Assembly (NCBI GenBank): GCA_021234155.1
Contig: JAJEKV010000021.1
Span: forward strand, 15,761,563 to 15,825,562
Direction of reading: 5' to 3'
From: Isoetes taiwanensis
Taxonomy: Eukaryota; Streptophyta; Lycopodiopsida; Isoetales; Isoetaceae
DNA length: 64,000 nt
Shown here: piece by piece, positions 46,226-56,964 of the stretch
How positions within the stretch are numbered: position 1 is the first letter of the stretch
Layout of the letters: each line of letters begins with the position of its first letter
Program-made: the position numbers and the translations under genes
Notes under the pieces: generated by a model
Told to the model about the DNA's origin: nothing
Database searches by the model: none
Seen by the model: the letters and a program-made list of their open reading frames with translations, nothing else

Positions 46226-47411
46226 CGCTATTTTTTGGTGGCTTGTTTGCATTCGCAACAAACACTGCAATGACCAGTTCTTCTAAGAAGACCTTATCTA
46301 GAACTCAATATTTATGCTATAATAAAGACGGCTATAAGAGAAAGAACTCTTCAACAAATAATCTTCAAGATGACACTATTTGCATTGATTGCAGTAGAGA
46401 AATCATGCATGAGCGCTCGCCGGATTTTGTTTAGTATTTTTTGTTGTTTTGTTAAAGTTTCACACATCTAAGAAAAGTCATAGACTGAGTTAGAATAGAA
46501 GTCATATGCAATTAAGGCAATGCTGTAGAGATGTGTCTCAAGATGGGTTTTGAATCGTACATCCTTATACATTTGTTCTTTACATCAAGATAATGCAACA
46601 TTTTGTAAGGCTCTAGAAGATGGACAATTTGATAGTTGAATATGTGATGCATTAAATGCAAAGACCATACAAATTATCAATTTGATATAATTGATAGTAA
46701 GATGTCCGATTGTGTACGTTCAAGCATTTATGCTAGGTTGAGCGCCCTCTTGATAAAACATTGAACGTCAGCAAACGGGTGCCCGACAAACATGTTATTG
46801 ATGCATAAAGATTGTATTGAAAACTGTGCAAGTGGAAACCAAGGATGAAATGTGTTGTGTTGAAAACTATGCAAGTGGAATTCAATAATGAAGTGTGCGT
46901 GCTTAATGAGTATAATTGTTGGCATTTAGCACAACTTTCTAACAATATTAGCCATATTACAGAATAGCAAATGATGTCATAAATTGATGGTGGGTTGGCA
47001 AGGGCTCAAATTAGTGTTTGTCATTTCTCAAGCAAACATGCACATCTAAGCATGAATTAGGATCCTAAACAATTGATAATCTTTTGTTCTTTTGTACAGT
47101 TGTGGCTCTCTCCAAGCCGGAGTTCAGCTAACTTCAATGAGTTGCATTTTTTCCTGTTATGGCATGTGACCAATAAGTTGCATTTTTTCCTTTTATGGCA
47201 CGTGACCAATTATAGGTATATATACTCCTTGATGATCGGGTACGCACTTCAATAAGTTACATATTTTCCTTCTTATAGTATGTGGCCAATTGTAGACATA
47301 GATGCGCATGTACTTGGTAATCTGCAATAAAAAGAACCTTGCACGCTTTATTGGCTTGTGGTATCTTCTGGCTGAAACTTATATGTTGTCTGCAAATGAG
47401 GCATCGATACT

Positions 47412-48004
47412 ATTTTGGATGTTGTAGCGAATGTGGCCTAATGTTCTGCTGAGTCCATATTGCAACAACAGATTGGCGTCCAAGTCTAAACCCATCACTA
47501 TAAATTGAGGATGTATCCATTGCTATTTGATGTACGAAGAACTCTTGAAATCCTACAGACTTTGACTTTCCACTGGAACTGTTATTAATTTGTGTTTCGA
47601 GCCACATATGTGCTACAACTTGACAAAAGCTCTTCTCCAACGGACGAGGTAACTGGTGTGAAAAACCTGCATGTCAAGGATCAGCATATCACTGAATCCA
47701 TTTTCTACCAAAATGAATAGTTAAAAATCAGACTATATATAACAGTTTTTCATGAACAATGTATTAGATTAGATTGCTTTGGAAATTTATCCAAGGCATG
47801 CATTAGCTCATGAGGAAGGATCAGTCCAGTTAATAGCCTGCAATGTAGATTTGACTTTTCTTAATGTATTAAGAAGCAGATGGGAAGTACAATTCATGAA
47901 ATACTATGTCTAGTTTTACATTACCTCAACTTCAAGCTTTGAAGATTGCACAGCTACTTCTTTTGTGGCTGAACCTTTGCAAACTACAATGATGTCGTCG
48001 CAAC
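47412..48004 (-). pseudogene. DA1/DAR-type peptidase, frameshifted pseudogene
   Basis: Three minus-strand exon remnants. 48004-47925 reads DDIIVVCKGSATKEVA; after EVA the expected AILVLYGLPR is only visible in another frame, starting AIF. 47837-47770 reads LLTGLILPHELMHAL, with the HExxH zinc motif (HELMH at 47812-47798) intact. 47666-47412 reads CQVVAHMWLETQINNSSS, EFFVHQIAMDTSSIYSDGFR; the terminal QYGLSRTLGHIR appears only after a one-base shift near 47470. DA1 proteins are ubiquitin-activated peptidases limiting organ growth. LIM and ubiquitin-interacting exons were not seen. The frame breaks and poor donor after HELMHAL argue for a pseudogene. Confidence 0.75.
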
Positions 48005-48300
48005 CTGTAAAAGCAATTATCCTTAGCAAGCTTTGAATTTATCAAAGAAAAGCTCAAAAATGATATTCTATTCTACTTTTAAAGTACAACGAGCAGATGT
48101 TCATGTTGATAATGAGAGCTGAATCTTCCTGATGCCATTTAATATGTTCAGCCCTAGTGTTAATTAAAAGCCTTATATTGCAATTAAAGAAAATGGCAAT
48201 GAGGCCTTCTCTTGTTTTACAAAATTTAAACTCCACTTAAGTAGACTATACCAGATGCTTCCTTTTTTATAGGAAGACAAAAGCCCGTTGACATATCCAA

Positions 48301-48555
48301 TACGTTGATCAGTTCTTTAAGTACAGAAAGAGAGAGATTTTGAAGCTTCTGGCAAGTTGTTCCAGTGAAGATGCCCAGGTTCTAGTATATGAATATATGT
48401 GTAATGGAATCTTGCATAGTCTGCTTCAAAGCTCACAAAAGGCAGGGGATCAAGAATGGAAATAATGCAGAGAATAGGTGAAGGGCTTCTTTACCTTCTT
48501 CACAGAGATCTCAAGTCATTTAATGTACTACTTGATGCTGATATTCTAGCCCGTA
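48301..48555 (+). pseudogene. Receptor-like kinase fragment
   Basis: One frame encodes REILKLLASCSSEDAQVLVY then EYMCNGILHSLLQSSQ, the hinge region of plant receptor-like kinases, ending at TAA. Another frame encodes QRIGEGLLYLLHRDLKSFNV then LLDADILA, the catalytic loop (HRDLKS-N). The usual A-x-GLxYLH..PIIHRDLKxxN spacing is shortened, and the two parts are in different frames. No glycine loop, DFG or extracellular part is seen. Confidence 0.75.
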
Positions 48556-48819
48556 AGACAACCTCTGCACCTGATCGATGAATCGGAATTAAAAAGAGCT
48601 AGATGAAAACGTGTAATACTTTTAAAAAAGAATAGCAGATATCAGATGGCTGACAGATGAGAAAAGGTAGACCATGCCAGCGATAACAATTATCTTAAGT
48701 CTTAGGTAAATGTCACATAGGCTGTATTATGTTAATAGTGGCATTCTCATCAGTCATCTATGTCCGTCACATAATGCTACGTTTTTCTAATTTTTTATAG
48801 GTTATGCTTAACAGATAAT

Positions 48820-49568
48820 TGCAACAAGAGCTTTTGAGACATTCTGAATGGGCTGCACGTAATTGTTGCCTCAGGTAACTATTGGGTCCGAATTTTTGCT
48901 TATGCTGGAAGCTTGTTGGCGAAGCTAATCAAGCATTTGTCATGATTACACAATTAGAACAATGTGAAAATGTGTTTGATCTGTACCAAAGACTGCAATT
49001 GTGTGGGATTAAAAATTTTGCAATTGTGAGTTTTGATTTTCCTTCTGATGTATTACTTCTAGGGCAGATACTAAGGTCCATGTTAGTTAGCAGATCAAAT
49101 CTATCTACAGAGCAAAACGGGTTCTATACTGCTGTTGTGGAAATCAATATGTTTCTTCTATCTCAAGATAATAGGCAAAGAGGCACAACCTTGTTATGTC
49201 AAATCCTATAGTTCAATTCAGTGCGACCAGCCTTTTATTGTGTACAAAGCCAACGTCATTGAACTGGGGTTCGATAGTTCTTCAACCTGCAAACTAATAA
49301 AGTCGTTGGAAATTCCTAATTCCAACAGTTCATATGGTAATATTGCAGCTTGTCAGATTGCAACCAGGCGGTACATAAACTGATCACGGACTCCATGGTC
49401 TGGGATGTGTCCAAAATGTTTCAAGATCCATGCCAGTTTCCTATGGCATATGGTCCATATGGGCTTGAATCAGATACTTTGTTGCTGATATACTTATTGT
49501 TGGCGAGTTATATATCTGATTCTTTGAAATTAAAACAAACTCACGTTTGTACAACTCGCCAAGACTAA
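48820..49568 (+). other. Exon-like open segments of unknown family
   Basis: QELLRHSEWAARNCCLR precedes a GTAACT donor near 48874. Then a 109-codon frame (48882-49211) includes LVGEANQAFVMITQLEQCEN and CGIKNFAIVSFDFPSDVLLL, and another (49135-49383) has VIELGFDSSSTCKLIKSLEI. Composition is protein-like and not obviously repeat-derived. I cannot name the family or join the segments in one frame, so a decayed gene is plausible. Confidence 0.3.
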
Positions 49569-49569
49569 T

Positions 49570-51483
49570 TTTAGTATGATCCTCAAGCACCACAAATCAA
49601 TCTATGGTTATTACACATAATGCAGGCAAATGCGTTAAACTAAATGCAAGAAAAACAAAAATATAAATCCGTGGTTACTGTATCTGAAGTGTATCTCGTA
49701 AGCGATTTATCCATACCCTACTAACTAACACTAAATCTGCCAAAATATGGGCATTGGCCAAATGAATGTAGTTCATGAGAAGTGCAGGATGAATAACGGG
49801 AGATGTAATGTGCCATAGGCAAAGGTCTATTTAAAGACTGGCTCCAGACGGTACATGTTATCATGGCAAAATAATTTCAGATGTATACATTCTATATTCT
49901 GGTTCAATTTGCAAGAAAGAATATAAAAAAGAAAGGTGAAAAAAGATACAGGGCCAAGCTGACAACAATTACAAGCTTAAGCATTGAAAGAAATGAATGA
50001 AAGGTGAAAGCATGAATGAACTAAATCTGCCAAACCTGCATCAGAGGTCTTTGGCATCAGAGGAGTTTCACGTCGTTTGAGATCAATCATCTATGTTTAG
50101 GCCATGTGAAATGAATATACATAGGAATGAAACCAAATCTGAGCAAGTATAAATCATCAAAGTAGCATCTCAATGCTGACCCATGTTCAAATTATTCTAA
50201 ATTTTGAGCAATAGGAGACCGAATTCAAATTCTCGAGACGTGGGTACGTTTAATAGGCAAAGACGGACTGCATGGACTAAAAAATGGATAAACTAATATA
50301 CAGGCTTTGAAATAGATCTGAAAAGAGAGTAATTAAAATCTAACAGCCGAAGAGGGGCCGTAAGAGCAGGACCAAGGTCTGGAAGGAAAATAAAAGGAAC
50401 GATGCAGAAAAATGTGAGGAGGCGAGTGCAACTGTGGCTCTTCGCCGGCTCTTCGTTTTGGTTAGGAACGAATGAAATGTCGTAAGGTCGCCATAGCTAA
50501 GCTCAAATTTACCCTATTTATAACGTAAAATTTGTTTTGTCAAACACTGCCTGAAAGAGCCTCATGTAGCGTCTGGTCCCATCTCCGTGCTATTTTTTGG
50601 GCTCATCTAATTTTAATGGCCTTAGATCTGGGAAAATGAAGATCTAACAATTTTTTGTAATGCCACGTCAGATTTGGCTGAGGTGGAAGTGCTACGTGGT
50701 GCAAGGAAGGCTATAGGCTTGGTTAGACTGGCGTGCTATAAAAAAAAAAAAACAAGATGCTAACGCATCAATGGGTTGCCCTTTGGAGGAGCCATTGATG
50801 CATCCGCAATTACTTTGGGCGTTTTTGTGCCGAATAATATTGTGTATAAAAAATATGGCATAAACCTATGGGATTGGATTCACGTATCGTACAGTATGAA
50901 AGTGTTTATGTAATCAATGTTGAGGGGTGATTTGTTGTTTGCAATGAGGTTTTTGAAATCGAGTGGGATAATTTGTTCAAAGGACACATTTCTATAGATT
51001 GTGGAGGTTTCGTTTGTTTAGTATTTCTTTTTTTGCATCTTTAATTTTAGCATTTTCGAGCTCCACGAGGTAGTTATATCCACATGAAACCACATGGTAG
51101 AATTCAGGCTAACAAAGTTCATGTATATCCCATCACAAAATTCGAGGTGCAAAAGGATATGTACAAAAAAATGCTTTTGTTTTCATGATTATGTATTCAA
51201 TTGTTTAGTGTTGTTTAGTGGAGGATTGCTTTGACATTAATGTTTGTTATTTATAGAACATTAGCTTCCTAATTGTTTTTATTTCTGCTACTATGGACCT
51301 GCACATCACCAACAAAAAACCAATAAAGAAAAAACCTCGAAAAGCGAGGGGCTGATCACACGTGCCACGCGACAAAAGACAACATTTGCACCTCGAAAGA
51401 GCGAGAGGCATGCCACGCGACAAAAAATAGCATTTATGCTAATATACATATGAAGGGGGCACGGGTGGGACTCAAGGGAACTA
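49570..51483. other. Non-coding stretch without supported gene
   Basis: AT-rich DNA with short ORFs only. A GCCACGCGACAAAA motif occurs twice at 51364 and 51413. Nothing else supported. Confidence 0.45.
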
Positions 51484-51665
51484 GTGAGAGAGGGGGAAAC
51501 GCCGATGAGAAGTCGATGAAGAACCTGCAAGAAATAGCTATCCCCAAACGAACCAGATCCGCAGAAAATGCATGCAATGCATGCATGCCATGCATGGGAG
51601 AGATGCATACTCGCCCATTCGAGAATTCTGATCCGATGGCTCGGATCAATGACATTCTCGACTAA
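51484..51665. repeat. Dispersed repeat, copy 2 (partner 131-300)
   Basis: Same orientation as copy 1, including the ATGCATGCAATGCATGCATG palindromic block at about 51566-51588. Overlapping ORFs here are not supported as genes. Confidence 0.55.
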
Positions 51666-52341
51666 GGGCTCGCATGAAAACAGGCAAAAGCTCCCGACAA
51701 AAAGAGAACTTCCTTATCAAAACGGGATCGAGGTCAAAGGTTGAAAGATGGCCAAAAAGGGACAAAAAAGAAATTTTTCCATCATTCACATGCTTCATGA
51801 TCCTATTCTTGGCCTTCTAGTTAAGCTGCACCCACTTGGCAATTTCCTCCTTAGACCTGTTGTCCTCTTTCTTTAGAACTGGAGCAGTCTCCTCTCCCGA
51901 GCATGCTCCCCAAAGTCCTTTCTCTGCCAGGATTCCCCTGGATTTGATAAACCAGACATACGAATTTGCAGCCGTGAGCTTTTCAATTGATCGTTCCTCA
52001 GACATGGTGAATGGTGATCCCTCTTTCCAGAATCAACCTTTTTGATCTAAGCTTTGATTCAGAGAACCGACTCTAATATCATAAAGAATACAACGGATCT
52101 TTTAACACGTCACCAATCTTAACTCCTATTTTAACTACTTCTGTAAATGGACAACTGCTAACGTATTTCCTAATGGTATAATGATGCGTTCCAATAGCAC
52201 ATATGGGCTCAAACAGTTCCCTGGTATCTTCTCTCGGAATCCCTAATTTCTCCATGGTGTTTCAGAGCCCCTGACACAGAATGGTGCCTGAAATCCAAGA
52301 TAAAACCAATCCAGACGTTCCTGCATCAAAAAGCAATAACC

Positions 52342-52423
52342 TGACATTAATTAACACAACCATTGGGTCCAACACATTTAAATTAAAATCCCCCTTAAAC
52401 CCCCTTTGGTTTGGGTGCATATT
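52342..52423. repeat. Outer 82 bp of a long-TIR element right arm
   Basis: Matches the last 82 bp of the right arms at 41732 and 55531 (TGACATTAATTAACAC to GGTGCATATT). It is the residue of a third element copy and is followed directly by a complete MITE. Confidence 0.8.
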
Positions 52424-52666
52424 CACACGGGGGGTGACGTAGGGCAGCGAGAGCCCTCATAATTATATTTTGAACGTACGAAATCAACACCATATAGTAT
52501 TCCGCTTGAAATCTTATAGTATTTTGCAAATCTTGTTATACAGTATAGCAAATTTTATACTTGCATACCCCACAAACGAGGAACTTTACGTACGGTATAG
52601 ATTAAGGAATAAGGGGTGAATATGCCTATCCAACAGCTCTCGTTGCCCGGAGTCACCCCCCGTGTG
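52424..52666. repeat. 243-bp MITE, complete copy 1
   Basis: Left end CACACGGGGGGTGACGTAGG and right end CTCTCGTTGCCCGGAGTCAC plus CCCCCGTGTG form imperfect inverted repeats of ~31 bp. The interior is AT-rich without an ORF. Same length as the copy at 55532-55774. Confidence 0.82.
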
Positions 52667-55531
52667 AATATGCACCCAAACCAAAGGGGGTTTAAGGGGG
52701 ATTTTAATTTAAATGTGTTGGACCCAATGGTTGTGTTAATTAATGTCAATGGTAGTTATGTGTTGGTTGTTAATGTCAATAGTTGTTATGTGTTGGTTGT
52801 TATGTGTTGGTTGTTATATGTTGGGGGATTTAAATTTTATATGTTGGATGTTAATGGTTTGTGTTACAAAAAAAAATTTTGGCCCCTTCGGGGCCTTAGG
52901 GACGTCACACACACCCCCCCCCCAGTGTGACAAAAAATTTAGAATTCAAACCAGAAAAAAACTAGAATTCATTTGAGGCTTTCATCACCTGTAGCTTTTG
53001 AATTTGATCACAATAAAACAAATAGAACATAAGAATAGAATAGAATAGAATAGTAAAAGTTACCATAAAGATAGAGCAGATTGATCCCATTATTCTGAAA
53101 GTCATAAAGTTTGCAACACAAAGAAAACCCCCTGTTATTATGCTATATATTGTTACTTCCGCTACAACTATTTCTCTTTCACAATGACACCATTGTTTAT
53201 CAATCCATATGATTTTGGATGCTCCATCTCTAGCTTAAAGATAATGCATGATTCACCTTATGGTTCGATTAAAGTTCCAAACCTACAATATAAATGCATT
53301 CTTGTGGCCACTGTTTGACTGTTCTGCGTGACATGGAAAAGGGCGTGGAATAATCCGCCTGTTGTGTGCATAAGAATCCGTTTGTTGATTAAACAAAAGG
53401 CTGGCTGCTATGAACAATCCGACAGCCAGGAATATCCAAGAGTTGGAAGCAAACAGAGGACCTAAACTCTAAACTCTTTTTGAATCTGCAGCAAATCTTA
53501 GGAAGGAAACAAAAGGGGTTTTGCAGCACTACATTGTAGAATCAGGAAACCAATACCTTGTAAAAAAAAAACATTATGCTAACTGAAGAAACATTAAAAA
53601 ACAAATACCTTTGTAAGTGTGAGCAAAAAATTCATCTCGTGGTAGTAAAATCCACTCCAGCAATAAGAACTTGCACTTGCACATTGCACATGCATATACA
53701 TGCACATGCACATGAACATGCACATGCACACACATGCACATGCATGTGCACATGCACATGCATACACATGCGCAGTGTTCATGCACAAACACATGCAGAG
53801 AAAGACAACAACCCTCGGATTGTTTAAACCAACGAAAATCAACGGCCCATAAAGGGTGCACTCTAGAAATACTATTTAGTACACCTCAACGAATACAACA
53901 ACGAAATCATAGAAAAACCATGTGAAAAAGCGTATAAAAATCTAAAAGTAACCCCCTGTTATTGTGCTACATATTTGCTCCAAGTCCCCTAAGAGCCCAA
54001 GGGTTGAAAACCCCAATCGGCTTATCACCAGTCGCTTTGGATCCCTCTGGGGATCATTTTAATGGGCAGGACAGGCCATCCAGTCGCTGCCTGTGTCAAA
54101 CCAGTATGGCTCTTGGTGGCCCAATCGAGTGATGCATCGTCACCCTTTCATAAGGGATTTAGAAACAGAAACGACATTAATATATAGGCGAACTTATTTA
54201 TTTTTATATATGAATCTATAGTGTACTGGTTGTTAAGTATATGTAGCATAATAACAGGGGGTTTTCTTTGTGTTTTTGTACGCTTTTCACTAAGGTTTTC
54301 CTATGATTTCGTGATGTATTCAAATGGATGTACTAATGCGTACATCTAGAGTGCACCATTTCTGAGCTATTGATTTTAGCCTTTTTTTTCAATGGTCAAC
54401 AACCAATGGCTCACAACAAAAGCCCTTTTTTTGTGCGTGTGGTGCATAATGGTCAACAACCAATGGCTCACAACAAAAGCCCTCTTTTTGTGTGTGTGGT
54501 GCATGAAGGGCGCATGTAGTGTAGTCCGGCAACACATTTCTTATCATAACTTTTGATCCAGAGCTCTGTTTCAGATGATTTTTATAGCGTTGGAAAGCTC
54601 TCTTCGAGATCTTTTTGATAGCGTATAATATGGATATATTTGGTTAAGTTATCTATGTTAAAACAGCAATTTTTCTGCCGGGTTGGGCACATGAAGGGCT
54701 TGAAGGGCGCATGTAGTGCAGTTTCCCTGTCGGCAACACATTTCTTATCATACTCTTTTTCAGATGATTTTTATTGCGTTGGAAAGCTCTCTCTGAGATC
54801 TTTTTGATAGGGTATGATATGGATATGTTTGGTTAAGTTATCTATGCTAAAACAGTAATTTTTTCGGGTTTGGTAGGCTTTCACATCCTACTAGGCGATT
54901 AATCTGATTGCGCTATTGGATATTGTTTTATGGCTCATTCGAATGAAGCTTGCAAAAATTACCATGTATTTTTTTTAGATTTTGAGGCAAACTATTAAGC
55001 AAATTCCAAGGCTTCTAGATCCTTGTGCTAACAAGCGTAAAAGTTTCCCACTTTGGTTTCTCACCACAAGAATCTATGGAGGCCAAAGGTCACTTGTTAA
55101 ATTCCGGTTGAAAAATGTTTGTGTATGGGTGTTGCAAACTTTATGACTTTCAGAATAATGGGATCAATCTGCACTATCTTTATGGTAACTTTTACTTATG
55201 TTCTATTTGTTTTATTGTGATGAAATTCAAAAGCTACAGGTGATGAAAGCCTCAAATGAATTCTAGTTTTTTTTTGGTTTGAATTCTAAAATTTTTGTCA
55301 CACCGGGGGGGGGGTGACGTCCCTAAGGCCCCGAAGGGGCCAAATTTTTTTTTTGCAACACAAACCATTAACATCCAACTAAATCCCCCAACACATAACA
55401 ACCAACACATAACAACCATTGACATTAACAACCAACACATAACTACCATTGACATTAATTAACACAACCATTGGGTCCAACACATTTAAATTAAAATCCC
55501 CCTTAAACCCCCTTTGGTTTGGGTGCATATT
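52667..55531. mobile_element. 2.9-kb long-TIR element, copy B
   Basis: Left arm 52667-53119, right arm 55129-55531, with the same tips as copy A. Collinear with copy A over the full length at very high identity. Differences are an (AATAG)n insertion at 53034-53054, a shorter CACATG array, and small indels in the tandem blocks. No open frame with a transposase signature is seen, so it is non-autonomous. Confidence 0.85.
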
Positions 55532-55774
55532 CACACGGGGGGTGACGTAGGGCAGCGAGAGCCCTCATAATTGTATTTTGCACGTACGAAATCAACACCA
55601 TATAGTATTCCGCTTGAAATCTTATAGTATTTTGCGAATCTTGTTATACAGTATAGCAAATTTTGTACTTGCACACCCCACAAACGAGGAACTTTACGTA
55701 CGGTGTAGATTAAGGAATAAGAGGTGAATATGCCTATCCAACAGCTCTCGTTGCCCAGAGTTACCCCCCGTGTG
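55532..55774. repeat. 243-bp MITE, complete copy 2
   Basis: Same orientation as the MITE at 52424, ending TTACCCCCCGTGTG at 55774. A tRNA-like sequence begins at the next base. Confidence 0.82.
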
Positions 55775-56006
55775 CACTATAGTGTAGTGGTTAGGATGCT
55801 TACCTACAAAGCTGATGTTGAAGGTCCAAATTTGGCTAGGGACAGGGTTTGAACTATTCTCTTTGCATTATTCTTTTTGCGCATCGTAAGGTCATTCTAG
55901 TTATGCTGTAAAATAAAATCTAGGGGCGGGGCTTGAACTATTCTTTTTGCATTATTCTTTTTGCACGTCATGAGGTCATTCTAATTATGCCGCAAGATAA
56001 AATTAA
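55775..56006 (+). repeat. tRNA-derived SINE-like sequence with 84-bp duplication
   Basis: CACTATAGTGTAGTGGTTAG has the pol III A-box spacing, and AGGTCCAAATTTG about 40 bp later resembles a decayed B-box. After it come two ~84-bp direct copies (55839-55921 and 55922-56006), each with TTGAACTATTCT.TTTGCATT and AGGTCATTCTA. It is not a functional tRNA: no acceptor stem closes. Confidence 0.45.
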
Positions 56007-56049
56007 GTTACTTATACTATAGCACAACAATCATTCTTAACCAGTGGTT

Positions 56050-56251
56050 TCAGAACTGCTAGTTGGGTTGCGTTTAGTTGCTTTCCCCCCTTGTGTGGTT
56101 TTGTTTTGTTTTCTTTTCTTTCTCATTACCGTCATGATTTGTGATGCGGCTTAGTCCTCATCTTTTGGGCTTATGCATTTTACTCTATTCCCGTTCATAT
56201 GGCTCGCTTGGGTTCCGGTGGACGTAAACAATCTATTTATCTATCTATCTT
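56050..56251 (+). mobile_element. Possible further LINE 3' end with (CTAT)n tail
   Basis: Ends CTTGGGTTCCGGTGGACGTA followed by AACA and a (ATCT)n tract at 56231-56251. The GG-T-TCCGTGGACG core resembles the other LINE termini, but the upstream part aligns less clearly. Confidence 0.45.
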
Positions 56252-56964
56252 CAAATGAAGATATTTGTTTTTTGACCCATATCAATGTTAGGAAAACCCT
56301 TACCTGATCAATAAATTCATTTCTTCTACTTCCATGGTCGAGTTTTCACATTTCCAATCAGAAATTCGTATCGTCCTTTTAGATATAAATAATAAAAGGT
56401 TTCCCGCCATGCGCTAACTTGATCTAAGTTTTTATCCAGCCCAAAGCTTGCCAACACTACTCATAATATATGTTGCACACACATTAAAGGGAACTCCAAC
56501 CACTATCAACAATGTTCCTCTTGAAAAATCTAAATATAATCACCATGTTCCAGAGTTGAAGGCGGTATTTGTAATGAGCAAACAGGTAAGGCTCTTAGAA
56601 GAACAATGTCATATTTTGGCATGTGAGCTCTTCTCCTTGTCTTGTAGTATTGTATGCATATATGGAAAAAAAAAAAACACTTATTTTTCTTTTGTTGACT
56701 CTATTATTGACTTCATTGTGTAGTCACGAGATTTTCATGTGATGCCTCCGCTGAACATGTTCTGAATCCAACTTGATCGGTTTGCTCCATCTTCTCCGTT
56801 TTGCATACTAGTACAATTCTAGTTACAGACACATGAGCTTTATTATTTATTACGGTACATTTCTGCATAATTATATAGGTACTTTACATATGCATGATGA
56901 TATTCAATCTGCGAAAGACTTTGCATATTCACCCAGAAGTCTTTGGGTAACTCATAATACCCAC
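56252..56964. other. Spacer without supported gene
   Basis: AT-rich. The open frame 56448-56723 has no recognisable motif. Part may be the 3' untranslated region of the minus-strand MinE gene. Confidence 0.4.
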
